Source: Indolivaga macrotermitis (GTDB taxonomy: Bacteria > Bacteroidota > Bacteroidia > Bacteroidales > Dysgonomonadaceae). From it: DNA of 64,000 nucleotides. The DNA lies in contig NZ_FQUC01000014.1 of NCBI RefSeq assembly GCF_900128985.1, forward strand, positions 1 through 64,000, in the 5' to 3' direction. Shown here in pieces: positions 8,908-17,336 of the stretch; positions within the stretch are counted from its first letter, which is position 1; the number at the start of each line of letters is the position of its first letter. The position numbers were made by a program, and so were the translations under genes. Below the pieces are notes generated by a model. The model did no database searches. It was not told where the DNA came from and saw only the letters and a program-made list of their open reading frames with translations.

Positions 8908-11361
8908 ATGTTGTATATTGATGTAATAGTGCCGTTACCTTTACAGGGAGTATTTACTTATTCAGTTCCTGATTCACTAGCTGATCAGATTGACATAGGA
9001 TGTCGTGTGATAGTACAGTTTGGAAAGAAAAAGTATTATACGGCTATAATACATCGTATACATGAAGATAAAAAATTAGAAACGGAGATTAAGGAAATAA
9101 TCTCCGTTTTAGATAAATATCCGATCGTATTGCCCGAACAATTGCAGTTTTGGGAATGGATCGCTTCGTATTACATGTGTACCTTAGGTGAAGTTTCGAA
9201 AGCAGCGTTACCTGCAGCTTTAAAACTAGAAAGTGAAACACATGTGTTTTTAGATCCGGAGTTTGAATCTCAGGTTTCTTTTACACCTAATGAGGAAAAG
9301 ATATTCTATATCCTGTCTGATACTAAACCACTACGAATATCTGAGATTGAAAAAATTACCCACATATCGAATGCTATTCCTTATGTGAAATCACTGGTCG
9401 ATAAAGGAGCAGCCTATATTAGTGAACGGGTTAAAAATAAATATTCGGCTAAAACCGAAACTGCCTATCGGCTGGCTAAGGACTTTTCGGATGAAGAACT
9501 TTCGCAGATTCTGGATGAATTAAAAAGAGCAAAGAAACAGCTTCAGTTACTATATATTTTTCTTGAGTTAAGACATGAAGCAGGAAATCCTCCCGATTTC
9601 TACATACTTAAAAAACAACTGATGGATGAAGCGGCTGTGACTGCTGCAGTATTGGATAGTTTAGAGGAAAAGGGGATACTCAATAGTTTCCGGTTCGAAG
9701 TAGGCCGCTTCAATAGTATAGATGCAACGCTGAAACCGATAAAAGACCTTACGCCCGACCAATCTAAGGCTTATAACGAAACTAACCACGCGTTTACTGA
9801 TAAGCAGGTTGTTCTCCTTCATGGCATTACTTCATCGGGGAAAACCGAAATTTATATCCGTCTTATACAGGATGCTATTGATAGAGGGGAGCAGGTTTTG
9901 TATCTGCTGCCCGAAATTTCACTAACGGCACAAATGACCGACCGGTTGAAATCTGTATTCGGTAATCAGTTGATGGTATATCATTCAAAGTTCAATGATA
10001 ACGAACGGGCGGAGATTTGGCAATCATTGTTAACTAAAGATGATTGCAAGATCGTTTTAGGAGCAAGATCGGCTATTTTTCTTCCTTTCCGGAAGTTAGG
10101 GCTCATTATTGTCGACGAAGAACACGAATCATCCTTTAAGCAACAAGATCCGGCTCCTCGTTATAATGCCAAGAATGCATCTATTGTTTTGGCTGCAAAT
10201 TTCGGAGCAAAAGTTTTGCTCGGAACAGCGACACCTTCTATCGAAACATACTACAATGCCCTCGAAGGTCGGTTTGGATTGGTAACCTTATCTAAACGAT
10301 ATGCAGAGATAGAATTGCCCGAAGTTGTGCCTGTTAATACAAAAGACCTGCGCAGACGAAAGATCATGAAAACCATTCTTTCTCCTCCTCTTCTGGACGA
10401 GATGAAGGAAGCGTTGTCCAGAAAAGAGCAGGTCATCCTGTTTCAGAACCGGAGAGGATTTGCTCCATTACTTGAGTGTAAAACCTGTTCATGGACACCG
10501 AAGTGTGAGCATTGTGATGTGAGTTTAACTTACCATAAAGGGCAAAGGGTTATGATATGCCATTATTGCGGAGCAGTATATTCTGTACCCTCTCAATGCC
10601 CCGAATGTCAGACTCCGACTTTGGACGTTCAAGGATATGGAACCGAACGTATCGAAGAACTTGTAACGGAACAACTGCCTGAAGCGAATGTTGTGAGGAT
10701 GGATCTGGATACTACCCGTAGTAAGCGCGCTTATGAACGGATAATTGCCGACTTTGAACTAAATATAACCAATGTACTTATAGGTACTCAGATGGTGTCG
10801 AAAGGGCTCGATTTTGATAATGTAAGTGTTGTCGGGATCCTCAATGCCGATTCGATGTTGAATTATCCCGATTTCAGGGCTCACGAACGGGCTTTTCAGC
10901 TAATGACACAGGTTAGCGGGCGAGCCGGACGAAAGAATAAACGAGGACTGGTGCTTTTACAAACAGCCCATCCCGGACATCCTATCATTTCTTTTATCCG
11001 GAATAATGATTATGCCGGTTTTTATGAAACTCAGATAAACGAACGCCAATTATTCCGTTATCCTCCTTTCTATAGATTGATAGAGATTGTTCTGAAGGCT
11101 AAAGATGAGTCGCTTGTAGATTCTATGGCCGGAGAATTTGGACGGATATTGCGCCAGACATTTAATGACCGGGTATTAGGTCCGGTTAAGCCTACGGTAG
11201 CACGTATCCAGTCTTTATATATCAGGAAAATCCTTCTGAAAATTGAAAATCAGGCCTCACCATCAAAAGTTCGTGAAATGATTGACCTTTGCCATAAATA
11301 TGTTTTACAAAATTCGAAATATAAATCAGTCCTCCTTTATTATGATGTCGATCCGATGTAA
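8908..11361 (+). CDS. priA: Primosomal protein N' (PriA helicase)
   Basis: PriA recognises stalled forks and reloads the replicative helicase. The 817-residue protein has the N-terminal DNA-binding domain (residues 1-100), Walker A GITSSGKTE (about 305-313), the DEEH box (about 401-404) and SRK-type helicase motifs through about residue 680. Eight cysteines in CKTC, CEHC, CHYC and CPEC pairs (about 524-571) form the two zinc sites expected of PriA. The motif LIGTQMVSKGLDFDNV and the QVSGRAGR motif VI are present. Length and order match the family. The next gene overlaps its 3' end by 17 bp. Confidence 0.97.
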   Translation: MLYIDVIVPLPLQGVFTYSVPDSLADQIDIGCRVIVQFGKKKYYTAIIHRIHEDKKLETEIKEIISVLDKYPIVLPEQLQFWEWIASYYMCTLGEVSKAALPAALKLESETHVFLDPEFESQVSFTPNEEKIFYILSDTKPLRISEIEKITHISNAIPYVKSLVDKGAAYISERVKNKYSAKTETAYRLAKDFSDEELSQILDELKRAKKQLQLLYIFLELRHEAGNPPDFYILKKQLMDEAAVTAAVLDSLEEKGILNSFRFEVGRFNSIDATLKPIKDLTPDQSKAYNETNHAFTDKQVVLLHGITSSGKTEIYIRLIQDAIDRGEQVLYLLPEISLTAQMTDRLKSVFGNQLMVYHSKFNDNERAEIWQSLLTKDDCKIVLGARSAIFLPFRKLGLIIVDEEHESSFKQQDPAPRYNAKNASIVLAANFGAKVLLGTATPSIETYYNALEGRFGLVTLSKRYAEIELPEVVPVNTKDLRRRKIMKTILSPPLLDEMKEALSRKEQVILFQNRRGFAPLLECKTCSWTPKCEHCDVSLTYHKGQRVMICHYCGAVYSVPSQCPECQTPTLDVQGYGTERIEELVTEQLPEANVVRMDLDTTRSKRAYERIIADFELNITNVLIGTQMVSKGLDFDNVSVVGILNADSMLNYPDFRAHERAFQLMTQVSGRAGRKNKRGLVLLQTAHPGHPIISFIRNNDYAGFYETQINERQLFRYPPFYRLIEIVLKAKDESLVDSMAGEFGRILRQTFNDRVLGPVKPTVARIQSLYIRKILLKIENQASPSKVREMIDLCHKYVLQNSKYKSVLLYYDVDPM

Positions 11362-12109
11362 ATATCTTATGATAATGAGTTGCTTTTGTTTCCTGTTTTC
11401 CTGTAATGATTTGAAAAAGCAGCAAACACGGGAGAAGGAAGACACGGATATTGAAGTGGCAAATGATTCGGTTGTAGTCGAAGATATCGAATCGGTAATT
11501 GAGGTATCCGCATTAGAGTCTTATCTTAATGAACATGGTTTGTTGAATATCCGGACTCTCGATCCGTCCATCAAAGTTGACCTGAAATATGCTTCTACTG
11601 ATAATTTTACAAAGACTATATTATACGATTCATTGAGTAATGTTTACCTGCATCCCCAAGCTGCTGAAAAACTAATAAAAGCTCAAACCTTATTAAAAGA
11701 CTATGACAATAACCTGTTTTTGCTAATATATGATGCTGCGCGTCCTATGTCTGTCCAAAAAAAGATGTATGCGGTAGTTCAAAATACACCGTATCATGCT
11801 TATGTTGCCAATCCATCGAGAACGGGTATGCACAATTATGGTATGGCTGTAGACCTCACAATCTGTACTGTTGAAGGTCTGCCTCTGGATATGGGGACAC
11901 CTTTTGACTATTTTGGCGCTGCTGCCGGTATTAATAAGGAAGATGAACTGGTTTCAAAAGGGGTTTTGACTACAGAGCAGGTCGTAAACCGCCGACTGTT
12001 AAGACGGGTAATGACCGAAGCCGGGTTTATAGCTATTCGTGGTGAATGGTGGCATTTTAATGCTTCGACATTGGAATATGCCAAGAATAATATTCCGCTT
12101 ATTGAGTAA
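11345..12109 (+). CDS. D-Ala-D-Ala dipeptidase lipoprotein (VanX family)
   Basis: The zinc dipeptidase family M15D hydrolyses D-Ala-D-Ala. This copy is a lipoprotein with lipobox LFSC about 18 residues from the start, so it probably recycles cell-wall dipeptide rather than conferring vancomycin resistance (inference; no vanH or ligase is nearby). Zinc ligands are in HNYGMAVD (His and Asp) and the EWWH motif near the C-terminus. VDLKYAS and DAARP are typical of VanX/DdpX. Starts at 11342, 11345 or 11369 are possible; 11345 gives a normal signal peptide and a 17-bp overlap with priA. Confidence 0.88.
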   Translation: MSIRCKYLMIMSCFCFLFSCNDLKKQQTREKEDTDIEVANDSVVVEDIESVIEVSALESYLNEHGLLNIRTLDPSIKVDLKYASTDNFTKTILYDSLSNVYLHPQAAEKLIKAQTLLKDYDNNLFLLIYDAARPMSVQKKMYAVVQNTPYHAYVANPSRTGMHNYGMAVDLTICTVEGLPLDMGTPFDYFGAAAGINKEDELVSKGVLTTEQVVNRRLLRRVMTEAGFIAIRGEWWHFNASTLEYAKNNIPLIE

Positions 12110-12553
12110 TTTGTTCGTAAGAATAAATCTGTTTCTTTTGCTATTATAATCTTTGCAGGAAGGTGACAGTAAACTAAACAAAGGTGACAAAAAGGTGACA
12201 CATGTGTAACATCTGTTACCCTACTTATTGTCTGTATTACTGATTCTTATCCCCAATAAGGTGACAAAGGTGACACCTTTCTTAAATTTATTTTTTTAGC
12301 TTCCCCTTTTAGTTTCTTCAGTTTCAATATATCAATGAACCCTCTTTTTATATGATAGATAAAAATAGCACGAATCAGAAGTTGAGAGAAGTACTCTGAT
12401 TTTTTATTTATTCACTAGTATGTGTCTTCGGTTGACAGGCATAGGCTGGATTATGTGTATAACAAAAGAACATTCAACTACAGATTCGCATAATTTTTAT
12501 TTATGGAATTTCCAGACTTTTATTCTCTATAAGGAAAATAAAAGACTTATGCC
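12110..12553. other. 444-bp noncoding stretch with a GGTGACA array
   Basis: No gene is seen. The first half carries the AGGTGACA array described separately. The second half is AT-rich and presumably holds the promoter of the TonB-domain lipoprotein gene, though no clean TAnnTTTG was found. Confidence 0.6.
12161..12275. repeat. Array of five AGGTGACA iterons (copy X)
   Basis: Exact AGGTGACA occurs at 12161, 12182, 12193, 12259 and 12268. A related array lies at 56335-56460. The intervening ACATGTG and TATTACTGATTC-like words also have counterparts there. Confidence 0.75.
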
Positions 12554-13189
12554 ATGAAAAATCTATCTCTGAATATAGCCGCACTATGCTGTCTTTGCAT
12601 AGTATTATTCGGTTCTTGCAAAAATACACCTTCCTCAGAAATGTCGTCTATAAATACAGATTCAACAGTAATAGATTCATCTTCTATTAACATGGATAGT
12701 AAAGTCTCGGAAAGTATTATAGATTCTGCTAAAATCAAACCAGAAACCGGAGTATGTTTTATTCCACCTGTAATAATAGAATGTGAAGATATTTCTGATA
12801 TTGTAGTTGGTGGATGTACCGGATATCCGGAAATTATAAATGATACATTAGAGGTGAAAAATAAAAATAAAGAGCCTTTCCATAACGTAGAACAAATGCC
12901 TGATTTTCCCGGAGGGACAGAAGCTCTGATGCAGTTTATCAAGGATAATTTAGAATATCCTGAAAGTGCAGAACACGATGGTGTACAAGGGCGCGTTGTT
13001 ATCCGTTTTGTTGTAAACAAAGAAGGGGTATTGAGGGATTGGCAAGTGCTGAGAAGCCCTCATCCCGATATGGAAAAAGAAGCTGTAAGGCTTATCCTTA
13101 CTATGCCACGCTGGATTCCGGGTAAGCAAAATGGGATACCTGTGGATGTATATTATACAATACCGATTACATTTAAATTAGACTCTTAG
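12554..13189 (+). CDS. Lipoprotein with TonB C-terminal domain (paralogue 1)
   Basis: The 211-residue protein has a lipoprotein signal peptide (lipobox FGSC at about residues 20-23), a Ser/Thr/Asp-rich linker (about 25-100) and a TonB C-terminal domain (about 110-211) with FPGGTEALMQFI, NLEYPESA, GVQGRVVIRFVV and MPRWIPGKQNG. True TonB proteins are anchored by an N-terminal inner-membrane helix; this one is lipidated instead, so it may not transduce energy. The neighbour at 13254-13823 is a close paralogue, pointing to tandem duplication. Possible roles are periplasmic scaffold or TonB-box decoy (inference). Confidence 0.85.
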   Translation: MKNLSLNIAALCCLCIVLFGSCKNTPSSEMSSINTDSTVIDSSSINMDSKVSESIIDSAKIKPETGVCFIPPVIIECEDISDIVVGGCTGYPEIINDTLEVKNKNKEPFHNVEQMPDFPGGTEALMQFIKDNLEYPESAEHDGVQGRVVIRFVVNKEGVLRDWQVLRSPHPDMEKEAVRLILTMPRWIPGKQNGIPVDVYYTIPITFKLDS

Positions 13190-13253
13190 AGTTGAATGTT
13201 TTGAGAATATAAACTACCTTTCGACTTAATAATTTAATGAAACAACACCGTCT

Positions 13254-13823
13254 ATGAAGAAAATCTGTTTAATCTTATTTTTGCCTCTATTGTTGATTGG
13301 CTGTAAAAATAATACATCTGCTAATCCGGAGGATGTTGCAGATAGTAATTCTTTGACTGTTGAAGTGGAAGATTCCACATTAGTGAATGATTCAATTGTT
13401 ATTGATACTATACCTTTAGATGAAGAAAAAGCTCCGGAGAAAGTGCATGTTACTGTATTAAGAGAGCATAAAGTAATAGTTGAAGAAATAGAACCGGAGA
13501 TAAATATAGAAGTTGATACGATTGGAGTAATGCCTCAGTTTCCGGGAGGAGATCAGGAGTTGATGAAATTTATTTCGAACAATCTGAAATATCCGGTCAT
13601 AGCACAGGAAAATGGAATTCAAGGGAGAGTTACTCTCCGGTTTGTGGTTAAGAAAGATGGTTCTATTGCAGACATTCAGATAATAAGGGGTTTAGACCCC
13701 TCTTGTGATAAAGAAGCGATGAGGGTAGTGAAAGCAATGCCCCGTTGGATTCCCGGAAAGCAGAATGGGCAGACTGCCGATATTAGTTATGTTTTGCCTG
13801 TCAATTTTAGGTTACTGCATTAA
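13254..13823 (+). CDS. Lipoprotein with TonB C-terminal domain (paralogue 2)
   Basis: The 189-residue protein has lipobox LIGC at about residues 14-17, an acidic linker (about 20-95) and a TonB C-terminal domain (about 97-189) with QFPGGDQELMKFI, NLKYPVIA, GIQGRVTLRFVV and MPRWIPGKQNGQ. Its domain is closely similar to that of 12554-13189, while the linkers differ. It is 64 bp downstream of that gene, likely in the same unit, and ends at a bidirectional terminator shared with the hexuronate operon. Confidence 0.85.
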   Translation: MKKICLILFLPLLLIGCKNNTSANPEDVADSNSLTVEVEDSTLVNDSIVIDTIPLDEEKAPEKVHVTVLREHKVIVEEIEPEINIEVDTIGVMPQFPGGDQELMKFISNNLKYPVIAQENGIQGRVTLRFVVKKDGSIADIQIIRGLDPSCDKEAMRVVKAMPRWIPGKQNGQTADISYVLPVNFRLLH

Positions 13824-13839
13824 ATAATCTATCATAAAC

Positions 13840-13875
13840 AAAAGAAGGTACCTATATGGTACCTTCTTTTTATAT
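13840..13875. terminator. Bidirectional terminator
   Basis: A 13-bp perfect stem (13840-13852 with 13858-13870) with loop TATAT and a T run lies between convergent genes ending at 13823 and 13895. Confidence 0.85.
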
Positions 13876-13894
13876 TATGTTATTCGAGTCTTTT

Positions 13895-15382
13895 TTATAA
13901 AGTGACTCCTGATTTGAATATGGCAATTTCTTTGAATCCTGTAATTTCGTGTTTCAGATGCGCTCCGTCAGCTGTTTTGACGATAAAGTTTACAAAATCT
14001 TTCAATACTGTTTCCATACTATTTCCTTCAAGAAGGACTCCGGCGTTGAAATCGATCCAGTTGTTCTTGAAATTGAACAAACGGGTATTGGTCGAAATTT
14101 TCATCGTTGGAACAAATGCTCCGAATGGAGTTCCGCGACCAGTGGTGAAAAGAACAATCTGGCATCCTGATAGTGCAAGTGCAGATGCTGCTACAAGGTC
14201 ATTACCCGGAGCGTTTAACAGGTTTAATCCGTGTTTGGTTACAGGTTGGGCATAGTCCAAGACGTCTACTACTTCCGAGTTACCTCCCTTTTGAGTACAA
14301 CCTAACGATTTATCTTCAAGGGTTGTGATACCTCCGGCTTTATTTCCCGGTGATGGATTTTCGTAAATGGGTTGTTCGAATTTACGGAAATAATTCTTGA
14401 AATTATTTATCAATGCTACAGTATCGTCAAATACTTCTTTTGTTTCCGCTCTGTTCATCAGGATAGTTTCTGCACCGAACATTTCAGGTACTTCTGTCAG
14501 TATAGTTGTTCCTCCCTGTGCGATCAACCAATCTGAAAATTGACCGACTAGCGGGTTGGCGGTGATTCCTGAGAAGCCGTCGCTTCCTCCACATTTCAGA
14601 CCAACTTTCAGTTTAGATAACGGAAGAGGTTCGCGCTTATCTTTTCTCATACGTTCAACCAGTTCTTTCATCATCTGGAATCCGGTTTCAATCTCGTCCT
14701 GTACTTCTTGCGAAATAAGGAAACGGACTCTTTCAGGATCCCATTCGCCCATCTCTTTCTTAAAGTCCGATTGCTGATTGTTCTCACAACCTAAACTTAG
14801 TACAAGTACACCTCCTGCATTAGGATGCTTTGCTAAAGCGGCAAGGGCTTTCTTGGTATTGTTGTGGTCGTCTCCGAGCTGAGAGCAGCCGTAATTGTGT
14901 GTGTATACACGTATATCGTCTATGTGAGCAACGTCCAGTTCTCTTTTTACTCTTTCGATAATAGCTTGTGCCTGTCCGTTTACACAGCCTACAGTAGGAA
15001 CTATCCACAGTTCGTTACGGATGCCCATCTCACCGTTGTAACGTAGATATCCGTTTACCTTCAGGTGGCTTTTAGGTATATCCAGTTTGGGGTGCACAGG
15101 TACATACGAGTATTGCAGATTATCGTGTAGATTGGTTTTTACATTCTGAGTGTGTACATGTTCACCTGTTTGTATATCGGTAGTAGCATGCCCGATAGGA
15201 TACCCGTATTTGATTACGTTTTCGTTTGTTTTGATATCTTTTATGGCAAACTTATGTCCGGTTTCGATCGTATTTTTAATGGTGATTGATGCACCTTCTA
15301 CATTAACGACATCACCTTCTGCGAGGTTCTCTATCGCTACGCAGACATTGTCGTTTGGGTTGATTTTTATATACTTATTCAT
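13895..15382 (-). CDS. uxaA: Altronate dehydratase
   Basis: UxaA dehydrates D-altronate to 2-keto-3-deoxy-D-gluconate in galacturonate catabolism. The 495-residue protein has an N-terminal SAF-like domain (about residues 1-90) and the long C-terminal catalytic region, with GYLRYNGEMGIRNELWIVPTVGC-type sequence near residue 110, NYGCSQLGDDH, LGCENNQ and LKCGGSDGFSGITANP. Length and order fit UxaA. It is the last gene of the hexuronate cluster. Its start overlaps the HIT gene stop by 4 bp, so the two are translationally linked. Confidence 0.95.
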   Translation of the reverse strand: MNKYIKINPNDNVCVAIENLAEGDVVNVEGASITIKNTIETGHKFAIKDIKTNENVIKYGYPIGHATTDIQTGEHVHTQNVKTNLHDNLQYSYVPVHPKLDIPKSHLKVNGYLRYNGEMGIRNELWIVPTVGCVNGQAQAIIERVKRELDVAHIDDIRVYTHNYGCSQLGDDHNNTKKALAALAKHPNAGGVLVLSLGCENNQQSDFKKEMGEWDPERVRFLISQEVQDEIETGFQMMKELVERMRKDKREPLPLSKLKVGLKCGGSDGFSGITANPLVGQFSDWLIAQGGTTILTEVPEMFGAETILMNRAETKEVFDDTVALINNFKNYFRKFEQPIYENPSPGNKAGGITTLEDKSLGCTQKGGNSEVVDVLDYAQPVTKHGLNLLNAPGNDLVAASALALSGCQIVLFTTGRGTPFGAFVPTMKISTNTRLFNFKNNWIDFNAGVLLEGNSMETVLKDFVNFIVKTADGAHLKHEITGFKEIAIFKSGVTL

Positions 15383-15801
15383 TTTACTAGTTCTTTTTTT
15401 ATAGAATTGATCATTTCTGTATATTCTGGGTCGGTAAGATATACCTTTTGAGGATTCATAACAAAAGTTGAACCATAGTCCGCTCCGTCTACATATTTGG
15501 GAGCCAGATGTATATGTAGGTGTGGTAGTTTGTCGGAATAGGCTCCGTAATTGATTTTTGCGGGTGAATATAGCTTTGCCAAAGTGGCAGCAACTTTATT
15601 CACATCTGTCATAAATGCCAGAAGTTCTTCGGGCGACAGTTGATATAATTCCACATTGTGGTCTTTATAAGCGATAACGCAACGTCCCTTATACGTTTGT
15701 TCTTTGAATAAGAAAACGGTAGAAACACTTAGCTCACAAATTTCGATCATCAGGTCTTTTTGAGTCTGATTTTTATTACAATATAGACAGTCGTTATTCA
15801 T
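15379..15801 (-). CDS. HIT-family nucleotide hydrolase-like protein
   Basis: The 140-residue protein carries the histidine-triad motif HLHIHLAPK near residue 95 and an N-terminal CxxC (CLYCNK) that may bind zinc. HIT enzymes hydrolyse nucleotidyl phosphates or adenylylated metabolites. Its substrate here is unknown. The 4-bp overlap with uxaA and its place inside the hexuronate cluster suggest a link to uronate metabolism, but a housekeeping role is equally possible. Confidence 0.88.
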   Translation of the reverse strand: MNNDCLYCNKNQTQKDLMIEICELSVSTVFLFKEQTYKGRCVIAYKDHNVELYQLSPEELLAFMTDVNKVAATLAKLYSPAKINYGAYSDKLPHLHIHLAPKYVDGADYGSTFVMNPQKVYLTDPEYTEMINSIKKELVK

Positions 15802-15817
15802 ATCGGAAAAGTTTTTT

Positions 15818-15853
15818 AGGAAAAAAAAGGGAGAAGGATTTGCCCTTCTCCCT
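15818..15853 (-). terminator. Strong hairpin with T run between uxaB and the HIT gene
   Basis: On the minus strand the stem AGGGAGAAGG/CCTTCTCCCT (15828-15837 with 15844-15853) is followed by eight T residues. It lies 12 bp after the uxaB stop and should reduce read-through into the HIT gene and uxaA. Confidence 0.8.
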
Positions 15854-15864
15854 GATATCTGGTT

Positions 15865-17304
15865 TTAAGCCATAATCGATTTAAGAGCTTTGAGCATTCC
15901 GCCGTTTAGTATCAGCTTGACGTCATCGGCAACTTCATCTATGAATTGAGGAACTTCAGCAAAATTTTCTTTCCACATTTCCTTGTGTTTTACAATACCT
16001 TCGACCCATCCGTTTATATCGTATTCTTTGAATGTCGATTGGATAAACTCTATAAACTCGGGTGTATCGTTCGGAGTAAATGCTACTTCCGATTTTCCGC
16101 TGTAAAGAACCAGTAAGGCCGCAAAAGAGAATATGGTCAGTTTAGCATCCTTATTCAGATTTTTACAGTTGTCATATACTGTCGGATAATCGCGGGTTTC
16201 CCATTTCGAGATAGAATTAAGTGATATATCTTTCAGGTAATGTTTCAGGAACGGATTATAAAAACGTTCCAGAATCTTTGCTGCAAATGCTTTTAATTCT
16301 TCAGGGTCTTCGTTGATTGCCGGAAGAACTTCTGTAGCAACCATCTGATTGATGTATTTTTCGACCTCAGGTGTATTGAATGCATCCATTACAGTTTCGC
16401 ATCCTAGTTGTAGGGAAACAGGTACCATCGCGGTATGTGATCCGTTGAGGATACGTACTTTTTTCGCACGGAAATCTTTGATGTCATCCATATAGATAAC
16501 ATTCAAGCCTGCTTTGTCTAATGGAAGTTTGTCTTTGATGATAGAGTCTCCTCCGATAGCCCATACATGAAAATATTCGCCTTTTACAACCAGATTGTCA
16601 TCGAATCCAATCTCTTCCTTAATCTCATTGATGTTTTCTTTCGGGAATCCCGGTACGATACGGTCGACTAAAGTATCATAGAAATGACAAGCTGTATTTA
16701 TCCAATTGATAAAATCTTCTCCCAAGTTATTGAACTTAGCATGCTTCAAAACATAGTCATGAAGTGTAGAACCATTGTCTTCGATCAATTCGCAGCATAC
16801 AATAAGAAGTCCTTTGTTTGCATCGCCGTTAAACTTCGTGAAGCGTTTGTGCAGCAAAGCAGTCATTTTCGCAGGGAATGATTTAGGCGGATTTGCATTC
16901 AAATCGTCTCCTTCTTCGTAACGTATACCGGCTTCGGTAGTGTTGGAGATAATCATCTCCAGTTCTTCACTCAGAAATATCTTTTCGTATTCGGCATATT
17001 GAGTATAAGGGTTTAATACCTCATTGATACTTTTTACAAGAGAAACCTCTTTTACCGGTTTTTTATCTTTGATACCTTCCAGGTATACGTGATACATACA
17101 ATCTTGTTCTTTGAACAGATTGGCAACGAATTCTCCTCCCGGAATAGGCTGTACGGCAACTATTCCGTGATTCATAACTCCGGCATCATTTGCTTTGTCT
17201 ATCATCCAGTCTACAAAAGCGCGAAGGAAATTACCTTCTCCGAATTGCAGGATTTTTACAGGAAGCTGTTTTTTATCGACAGTTGTTTTATTTAGTTTTT
17301 TCAT
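15865..17304 (-). CDS. uxaB: Tagaturonate reductase
   Basis: UxaB reduces D-tagaturonate to D-altronate with NADH. The 479-residue protein belongs to the mannitol dehydrogenase family: an N-terminal NAD-binding region with GEGNFLRAFVDWMID, and a C-terminal domain starting near VRILNGSHTAMVPVSL, where a Lys-x-Arg and His are part of the usual active-site region. The length fits UxaB rather than UxuB, and the neighbours support the galacturonate branch. It is 32 bp downstream of the transporter gene and followed by a strong hairpin. Confidence 0.94.
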   Translation of the reverse strand: MKKLNKTTVDKKQLPVKILQFGEGNFLRAFVDWMIDKANDAGVMNHGIVAVQPIPGGEFVANLFKEQDCMYHVYLEGIKDKKPVKEVSLVKSINEVLNPYTQYAEYEKIFLSEELEMIISNTTEAGIRYEEGDDLNANPPKSFPAKMTALLHKRFTKFNGDANKGLLIVCCELIEDNGSTLHDYVLKHAKFNNLGEDFINWINTACHFYDTLVDRIVPGFPKENINEIKEEIGFDDNLVVKGEYFHVWAIGGDSIIKDKLPLDKAGLNVIYMDDIKDFRAKKVRILNGSHTAMVPVSLQLGCETVMDAFNTPEVEKYINQMVATEVLPAINEDPEELKAFAAKILERFYNPFLKHYLKDISLNSISKWETRDYPTVYDNCKNLNKDAKLTIFSFAALLVLYSGKSEVAFTPNDTPEFIEFIQSTFKEYDINGWVEGIVKHKEMWKENFAEVPQFIDEVADDVKLILNGGMLKALKSIMA

Positions 17305-17336
17305 TGTCTTTACTTTAAATAGTGTTTTGTTATGGA

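Noticed and set aside
11345-12109. Vancomycin resistance gene
   Set aside because: The VanX-family protein is alone, lipidated and without vanH, ligase or VanRS genes; a cell-wall recycling role is more likely.
12547-13020. Antisense frame opposite the TonB-domain lipoprotein
   Set aside because: It is a shadow of a protein with clear lipobox and TonB domain.
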